Positions 1 to 4,294 of a stretch of 6,060 nt of DNA are shown here, piece by piece. A program made the position numbers and the translations under genes. Location of the stretch: contig ONYR01000210.1 in the NCBI GenBank assembly GCA_900322165.1, positions 1-6,060 on the forward strand, written 5' to 3'. Numbering within the stretch: position 1 is the stretch's first letter; every line of letters starts with the position of its first letter. Under the pieces are notes generated by a model. That model was not told the DNA's origin. It was given only the letters and a program-made list of their open reading frames with translations, and did no database searches. The stretch is from an uncultured Eubacteriales bacterium. GTDB lineage: Bacteria; Bacillota; Clostridia; Lachnospirales; Bianqueaceae.

Positions 1-1251
1 AAGCAGGGCCAGAAGGTCCGTCGGATCGTCGATCCGGTGCTGAATGAAGCACTGAAGAAGGAAGCGGGCGTGCTTCCGAAGATCCCGGTCGATGTCAGCT
101 TCACCGCTCACGAAGGCTCACAGGCGGTGCTGGAAGTCTCTGCGCAGACGCGGGACGGAAAGACCGTAAGTGCCTGCGCGAAGGGGCAGGAAGCCAGCCT
201 TGCGCAGAAAGCCCCGCTCACCCGCGAGGAGGTGGAAAAGCGCCTCGGCAAGATGGGCGAGTCGGTCTTTGAGATGCGCGGCTGTGACGTGAAGCTCGGG
301 GACAATTTGTTCCTTCCGGTCTCGGCGATTAATGAGCTTCGCCGCAATGCGCTGGCGATGCTGGAGGAGAAGCTCTGCGCGAAGGATGCGATCGACAGCA
401 GCGTGCTCGAGAAGCGCACCAGCCTGATCCAAGCGCCCGCGCATGACGTCGAAGGATTAGTCCGTGGTTTCGAGTGGCTTCTGACCGATCCCGCGCAGTG
501 GGATGAACTGAAAAATGAAAACCTGACAGGACTGGAGCGGATCGTGCTCGATCTCGAGGCATTTGCAGACTGTGATAAGGCAGCGCTGGCTGCGGAAATG
601 CGCAAGGCAGTGCCGGACGCGGAGATCGTGATCCGGCTGCCTTTAGCCGGACGCATGACTCGTGAGGATAAGATCCGCGAGGAGCTCGAAGACTGGATGA
701 AGGCCGGGGTGACGGCCGGGGAAGCCTGCCGTCTCGGACAGATCCGGATGCTGCGTGAGATGGGCATGAACGTCTTTGCTGGCCCGGATCTTGGTGTGAT
801 GAATGAGACCGCGGCAAGGTTTTTATCGGCGCAGACCGAAGGCTATTTCCTGAGCCGCGAGCTTTCGATGAAAGAGATCCGGCAGATGAAAGCCGGTGCA
901 AAAACGGGGCTGGTGGTCTTTGGCCGTGTCCCGTATATGGTGACGGAGCAGTGCGTTTATAAAGAGCGGTACGGATGCAAAAAGAGCCCCGAGGGGCACG
1001 TGACGGTCATGAAGGACCGCGCCGGCGAGAAGATGTTTGCCGTAAGCCACTGCAAATGGTGCTATAGTGAGATCTATTCCGAAGAGCCGGTCTGTGCGCC
1101 GCCAAGCGCGCTTGAGTTTGCCGGCTTAAAACGGATCGAATGGACGCTTGAGAAAGGAGAAAACTGCCGTCTCATCTGGAGAGCCCTGTCAAGCGGGCAT
1201 ACCCCGGAAGGTTACAAGATGAGAGGACATTTCGAGAAGGAGGTGGAATAA
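1..1251 (+). CDS. U32 family peptidase-like protein with DUF3656 domain (5' end outside window)
   Basis: Only the last 416 residues are visible. The frame is open to base 1, and the GTG at 37 has no ribosome binding site, so the gene begins upstream. Visible residues about 5-120 match the DUF3656 (collagenase-associated) domain, with the stretch GKMGESVFEMRG near residue 83 and LPVSAINELRR near 105-115. The rest resembles the C-terminal repeat of large U32 proteins: GRVPYMVTEQC, then a DR.G..F.V element, then HCKWC. Cysteine codons lie at 952, 976, 1051, 1060 and 1093, which could hold a metal or Fe-S cluster (inference). U32 proteins are classed as peptidases. However, E. coli RlhA (YdcP), which combines U32 and DUF3656, hydroxylates 23S rRNA, and other U32 members hydroxylate tRNA or ubiquinone precursors. 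An RNA-hydroxylation role is therefore as plausible as proteolysis. The N-terminal catalytic part cannot be judged. The stop overlaps the next start, suggesting co-translation with the wall genes. Confidence 0.88.
   Translation, partial: KQGQKVRRIVDPVLNEALKKEAGVLPKIPVDVSFTAHEGSQAVLEVSAQTRDGKTVSACAKGQEASLAQKAPLTREEVEKRLGKMGESVFEMRGCDVKLGDNLFLPVSAINELRRNALAMLEEKLCAKDAIDSSVLEKRTSLIQAPAHDVEGLVRGFEWLLTDPAQWDELKNENLTGLERIVLDLEAFADCDKAALAAEMRKAVPDAEIVIRLPLAGRMTREDKIREELEDWMKAGVTAGEACRLGQIRMLREMGMNVFAGPDLGVMNETAARFLSAQTEGYFLSRELSMKEIRQMKAGAKTGLVVFGRVPYMVTEQCVYKERYGCKKSPEGHVTVMKDRAGEKMFAVSHCKWCYSEIYSEEPVCAPPSALEFAGLKRIEWTLEKGENCRLIWRALSSGHTPEGYKMRGHFEKEVE
1237..1246 (+). promoter_or_regulatory. Ribosome binding site of the SEDS gene
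   Basis: AAGGAGGTGG lies inside the last codons of the U32 gene. Seven bases separate the GGAGG core from the ATG at 1251. It fixes the ATG at 1251 as the start, in preference to the in-frame ATGs a few codons later, and supports re-initiation by ribosomes ending at the overlapping TAATG. Confidence 0.85.
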
Positions 1252-2666
1252 TGTTCCAGATGATGGCGATGGCAGCCAGATATCTGTACCCGGTGCTTTT
1301 GCTCTTGTTTACGGCACTTGGCTACTATCTCTATCTGGCAAAGCCTTCGGCGTCGATCTGCCGGGACTTTTATGTCTACCAGGCGGTCTTTATTATCCTG
1401 TTTAATATTGTTTCGTTTATTCTGATCTTTTTGAAAATGTGGGACCAAAGGCCGAGTGACGGAAGCGGCTGGATCGACATGGGCCGCGTCGTGACCATGG
1501 GGATCTATGCTGCTGAGATGATCGTGATGTATATCCTCATCTGCACGGTGCACCGGCTGACGAACCGTCTTTTGTGGAACTGCGTGTTCATGCTTCTCAG
1601 CGTCAGCTTTATCATGATGATCCGGCTTGACGTGGAGGAGGCGAGACGTCACGTTGTCTGGATCGCTGTCGGCTTTCTGGCCTGCAATATCGTGCTGCTG
1701 ATCTTCCGCGGGCGATGGCTCTGGAAGATCCCGGCCTTTGTGTTTGCGCTTCTCAGCATCGGCCTGATCCTGCTGCCGTTCGTGTTCCCGAGCGAAGCGA
1801 ACGGCGCGCTCAACTGGGTCGATATCTACGGGATCTCATTCCAGCCCTCTGAATTCGTGAAGCTGACCTTTGCGTTCTTCCTTGCCGTGCTTTATACGAA
1901 GGAGAAGAAGGTGACAACGGTCGCAGAGGCTGCGATCGTGACCGCGTTCCTGGCCCTCGTACTGCTCAAGCAAAACGACCTCGGCGCGCTGCTGATCTTC
2001 GGCATCCTGGCCTGGATGATGACCTACGATTATACCGGCTGGAACTTCGTCCTCTGGGGCGGAGCGCTGCTGGTGCTGGTGGCAGGGTTTGCCGCTTATC
2101 GCCTTGTCTCGCACGTGCGCGTGAGGTTCGATATCTGGCTCAATCCCTGGGAGGATGTCAACGGAGCGGGCTATCAGATCGCCCAGTCGCTTTTCGCGAT
2201 CGTCGGCGGAGGCCTGTTTGGCATGGGCCTGTACCAAGGCACGCCGGGCTACATTCCGATCCGCACGAGCGACATGATCTTCGCGGTCGTCGCGGAAGAG
2301 ATGGGCACGGTCGTCTGCATCCTGATCCTGTTTGTCTACCTGCTGATGTTCCTGTTTGTTATGGAAACCGGCAGGCGCGAGCGCAACACGTTCCGGCGCA
2401 ATCTGCTGATCGCGTTCGGCGTGCTGTTCATGAGCCAGACCTTTATCATTGTCGGCGGCGTCATCAAGCTGATCCCGCTGACCGGCGTTACGCTGCCGTT
2501 CATCAGCTACGGCGGCAGCTCCTTATTTGAAAACTTCGTCACGATCGCGATCATTGAGGCCGTGATCCGGCTGTACCGGCTTGACAGAGAGGAGGCGAGA
2601 AAACGTGAGCGAGAGAAACGGGCGAAAGCCCACCTCGAAGCCTTCCGCTTCGACGACCCCTTCTAA
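1251..2666 (+). CDS. SEDS peptidoglycan glycosyltransferase (FtsW/RodA/SpoVE family)
   Basis: This 471-residue polytopic membrane protein should polymerise lipid II into glycan strands at the outer membrane face, together with the PBP encoded next. Family motifs seen are FQPSEFVKL (197-205), QNDLGALL (241-248, usually QPDLG), GYQIAQS plus the Gly-rich GGGLFGMGL (307-327), RTSDMIFAVVAEE (338-350) and LPFISYGGSSL (415-425). D341 aligns with the Asp considered catalytic in SEDS proteins (D297 of E. coli FtsW, by memory of the motif). The protein is about 50-100 residues longer than typical RodA or FtsW. Three extra hydrophobic segments (about 9-29, 42-62, 80-100) precede the canonical first helix, which ends in IMMIRLD. 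Mycobacterial RodA has a similar extension and motif. The C-terminus is a charged cytoplasmic tail (445-471). The gene overlaps the U32 gene by one base and the PBP gene by 62. FtsW, RodA and SpoVE subtypes cannot be separated by eye; pairing with a PbpA-type PBP favours a RodA-like role. Confidence 0.95.
   Translation: MFQMMAMAARYLYPVLLLLFTALGYYLYLAKPSASICRDFYVYQAVFIILFNIVSFILIFLKMWDQRPSDGSGWIDMGRVVTMGIYAAEMIVMYILICTVHRLTNRLLWNCVFMLLSVSFIMMIRLDVEEARRHVVWIAVGFLACNIVLLIFRGRWLWKIPAFVFALLSIGLILLPFVFPSEANGALNWVDIYGISFQPSEFVKLTFAFFLAVLYTKEKKVTTVAEAAIVTAFLALVLLKQNDLGALLIFGILAWMMTYDYTGWNFVLWGGALLVLVAGFAAYRLVSHVRVRFDIWLNPWEDVNGAGYQIAQSLFAIVGGGLFGMGLYQGTPGYIPIRTSDMIFAVVAEEMGTVVCILILFVYLLMFLFVMETGRRERNTFRRNLLIAFGVLFMSQTFIIVGGVIKLIPLTGVTLPFISYGGSSLFENFVTIAIIEAVIRLYRLDREEARKREREKRAKAHLEAFRFDDPF
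2588..2597 (+). promoter_or_regulatory. Ribosome binding site deciding the PBP start (GTG 2605)
   Basis: AGAGGAGGCG lies inside the SEDS coding region. Nine bases separate the GGAGG core (2591-2595) from the GTG at 2605. The in-frame TTG at 2581 lies upstream of this site and has no such motif of its own, so GTG 2605 is the better start and gives 508 residues. Confidence 0.8.
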
Positions 2667-4131
2667 GCGTTCAGACGCGCGATCGTCAAATGCCAAGCCG
2701 TCGAGTACGAAGCAGCCGAATGTTAAGCATCAGGCCGCGTCCAAGAAAACGCAGCGGACGTTCACGGTGATCCAGTGGATCTTCATTTTGCTGACGTTCT
2801 CGCTCATCGGCTGGATGATCAAGATCGTGGTCATGGATAAAGAAGAGATCGAGACAAACGATTACAATCCGGTCACGGAGGAAGCCAAGATCAACATCAT
2901 CCGCGGCTCGATCCTCGACGTGAACGGAGAGATCGTGGCCTACACGGACATCAACGAGGACGGCAGCGAGTCGAGACGCTACCCCTACGGTGAGTCCCTC
3001 GCACACGTGGTCGGTTATACCGGCCGCGGGGAGAGCGGGCTCGAGGCGGAGCTCTCGGAGCAGCTGCTGACAAGCAGTCTCCTCGACCAGATGACAAGCT
3101 GGGCGAACGAGGAGAAGGTGCGCGGCAACGCAGTCAAGCTGACGATCGACGCGGCGCTGCAGGAGTTCATCTACGAGCGCATGGAAGGCTACCGGGGCGC
3201 GGTCATCATCACCGACCCCTCGACCGGTGCAGTCAAAGTGCTGGTTTCCTCGCCCTCGTATGACCCGGAGACCCTGATCGACAACTGGGAATTGATCGCG
3301 GACCGCAATGATTCCCCGCTGTACCCGCGTGCAACGCAGGGTCTGTACGCGCCGGGCTCGACCTTTAAGATCATTACCGCGCTCGCGATGTACCGCAACA
3401 TGTCCGACTATCTCACCTACAGCTACAGCTGTGACGGCACACTCGAGGCCGGGGAGTCAACGATCGCCTGCGCCGGCGGCGAGGTCCACGGAACCGTGAC
3501 GATTCCGGACGCGTTTGCGGAATCCTGCAACGGCTTCTTCGGAAGCGCCGGGATCCGCATGGGCAAGGACGCGCTCGAAGCGGCCGCAAACTATGTAAAG
3601 ATCGGTTCGGACTTCGGATTCATCCTTCCGGTCAGCACGTCTTCCCTCGGACTGGACACGTACGAGTCGGACGGCATGATCGCGCAGACCTCGATCGGCC
3701 AGGGCAAGGTGACCCTGACCCCGTTCTTCCTCAACATGCTGACCTGCTCGATCGCGAACGGCGGCGTGCTCTACAGCCCGTATCTTGTCGACAGCTACTA
3801 TTCCTCCAGCGGCACACTGCTTGCGGAGAACGAGCCGAAGCTGTTCGGAACGATCATGGGTTCGAGCGAAGCGGCGTTCCTACAGTCGCTGATGAAGGGC
3901 GTTGTCGAGTACGGCACCGGCACCGAGCTGCAGTCCGACCGCTACACGGTCTACGGCAAGACCGGAACGGCCCAGGTCGAGGGTGACTCGGACCATTCCT
4001 GGTTCACCGGCTACGTCGTGAGGGACGGAAAGGTCGAGCTGGCCTTTACGGTTCTGATCGAGAACGGCGGAAGAGAGAAAAGGGCGATCCCCCTCGTTCG
4101 GGATTTCCTGGATTATCTATATGCAGAGTAA
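2605..4131 (+). CDS. Class B penicillin-binding protein, PbpA-type DD-transpeptidase
   Basis: This 508-residue membrane-anchored transpeptidase cross-links peptidoglycan stem peptides. It has a Ser/Lys/Thr-rich cytoplasmic tail (1-50), one membrane helix (about 54-76), a short pedestal with the usual RGSILDVNGEIVA motif (100-112) and AHVVGYTGRGESGLE (133-147), then a transpeptidase domain. All three active-site motifs are intact: STFK (nucleophile S252, K255), SCN (307-309) and KTG (452-454, in GKTGTAQ). Segments such as DPSTGAVKVLVSSPSYDP, the STFK region, SCNGFFGSAGIRMG and TSIGQGKVTLTP closely resemble Mycobacterium tuberculosis PbpA, which is also encoded next to a long-N-terminus RodA. 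It has no glycosyltransferase domain, so glycan polymerisation must come from the SEDS partner. The GTG start lies 62 bases inside the SEDS gene. The stop at 4129-4131 ends the operon. The symbol is left blank because pbpA denotes different PBPs in different phyla. Confidence 0.96.
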   Translation: MSERNGRKPTSKPSASTTPSKRSDARSSNAKPSSTKQPNVKHQAASKKTQRTFTVIQWIFILLTFSLIGWMIKIVVMDKEEIETNDYNPVTEEAKINIIRGSILDVNGEIVAYTDINEDGSESRRYPYGESLAHVVGYTGRGESGLEAELSEQLLTSSLLDQMTSWANEEKVRGNAVKLTIDAALQEFIYERMEGYRGAVIITDPSTGAVKVLVSSPSYDPETLIDNWELIADRNDSPLYPRATQGLYAPGSTFKIITALAMYRNMSDYLTYSYSCDGTLEAGESTIACAGGEVHGTVTIPDAFAESCNGFFGSAGIRMGKDALEAAANYVKIGSDFGFILPVSTSSLGLDTYESDGMIAQTSIGQGKVTLTPFFLNMLTCSIANGGVLYSPYLVDSYYSSSGTLLAENEPKLFGTIMGSSEAAFLQSLMKGVVEYGTGTELQSDRYTVYGKTGTAQVEGDSDHSWFTGYVVRDGKVELAFTVLIENGGREKRAIPLVRDFLDYLYAE

Positions 4132-4166
4132 TTAAAAAAAGAGAGACACAAGATGTAGGGGATGGA

Positions 4167-4198
4167 CCCTGAACCCGCATAAATAAAGGGATTCAGGG
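4167..4198 (+). other. Hairpin without T-run downstream of the PBP gene
   Basis: The left arm CCCTGAACCC (4167-4176) pairs with GGGATTCAGGG (4188-4198) around an 11-base A/T-rich loop, with one bulged A at 4191. It begins 35 bases after the PBP stop. No T-run follows, so it is not a classical intrinsic terminator. It could protect the 3' end of the operon message, or the DNA could be a protein site. Its right arm can instead pair with the CCTGAA at 4202-4207, so two exclusive folds exist. Confidence 0.5.
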
Positions 4199-4214
4199 AA
4201 ACCTGAAACCTGAA
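4192..4214 (+). repeat. CCTGAA/TTCAGG short repeats just upstream of the -35 box
   Basis: TTCAGG (4192-4197) and CCTGAA (4202-4207) form an inverted repeat with a 4-base spacer. A further CCTGAA follows at 4209-4214, and AAACCTG occurs twice in tandem (4199-4205, 4206-4212). An A6 tract (4213-4218) then abuts the -35 box. Another CCTGAA lies at 4168-4173 in the upstream hairpin. The inverted repeat is centred about 54 bases before the predicted transcription start, a position where an activator could bind. No known regulator site is recognised. Confidence 0.4.
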
Positions 4215-4218
4215 AAAA

Positions 4219-4247
4219 TTGACACATTGACACGAGGATGCTATACT
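4219..4247 (+). promoter_or_regulatory. Sigma-A type promoter of the autolysin gene
   Basis: The -35 box TTGACA (4219-4224) is a perfect consensus. A 17-base spacer follows, then TATACT (4242-4247), preceded by TGc (4239-4241), an extended -10 element. An A6 tract lies directly before the -35 box. The predicted start is near A4254, giving an untranslated leader of about 41 bases. A second TTGACA at 4227-4232 is only 9 bases from the -10 box and is probably not the functional -35. This points to strong housekeeping transcription of the autolysin independent of the upstream operon. Confidence 0.82.
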
Positions 4248-4263
4248 GATAGCATCCTTTTTT
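4235..4263 (+). terminator. Intrinsic terminator of the U32-SEDS-PBP operon
   Basis: AGGATGCTAT (4235-4244) and ATAGCATCCT (4249-4258) form a perfect 10-bp stem with a 4-base loop. A run of six T (4258-4263) overlaps the stem end. It lies about 100 bases after the PBP stop and is the only good intrinsic terminator in the gap. The promoter -10 box sits inside this stem-loop. On the minus strand the nearest T-run is about 16 bases beyond the stem, so it should act on plus-strand transcription only. Confidence 0.85.
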
Positions 4264-4275
4264 ATATATAGAGAG

Positions 4276-4287
4276 AAAGGAGGTGAG
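4276..4287 (+). promoter_or_regulatory. Ribosome binding site of the autolysin (start TTG 4295)
   Basis: AAAGGAGGTGAG is almost fully complementary to the 3' end of Bacillota 16S rRNA. Eleven bases separate the GGAGG core (4279-4283) from TTG 4295, slightly long. The in-frame GTG at 4283 overlaps the site itself, and the next in-frame ATG lies after the signal peptide, so TTG is the best start. The strong site probably compensates for the weak start codon. Confidence 0.8.
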
Positions 4288-4294
4288 ACAAACA

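Noticed and set aside
108..901. Overlapping minus-strand open frames opposite the U32 gene
   Set aside because: Ser/Arg/Pro-rich translations with no recognisable family, opposite a clearly coding plus-strand frame; GC-rich shadow frames.
37..1251. GTG at 37 as the start of the first gene
   Set aside because: The frame is open to base 1 with family-like sequence (KVRRIVDPVLNEAL), and no ribosome binding site precedes the GTG; the gene is truncated by the window edge.
2581..2604. TTG at 2581 as the PBP start
   Set aside because: It lies upstream of the AGAGGAGG site that is correctly spaced for GTG 2605, and has no clear binding site of its own.
4132..4294. Riboswitch, T-box or small RNA in the gap
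   Set aside because: No T-box motif or known aptamer core is visible, and the predicted autolysin leader is only about 41 bases.
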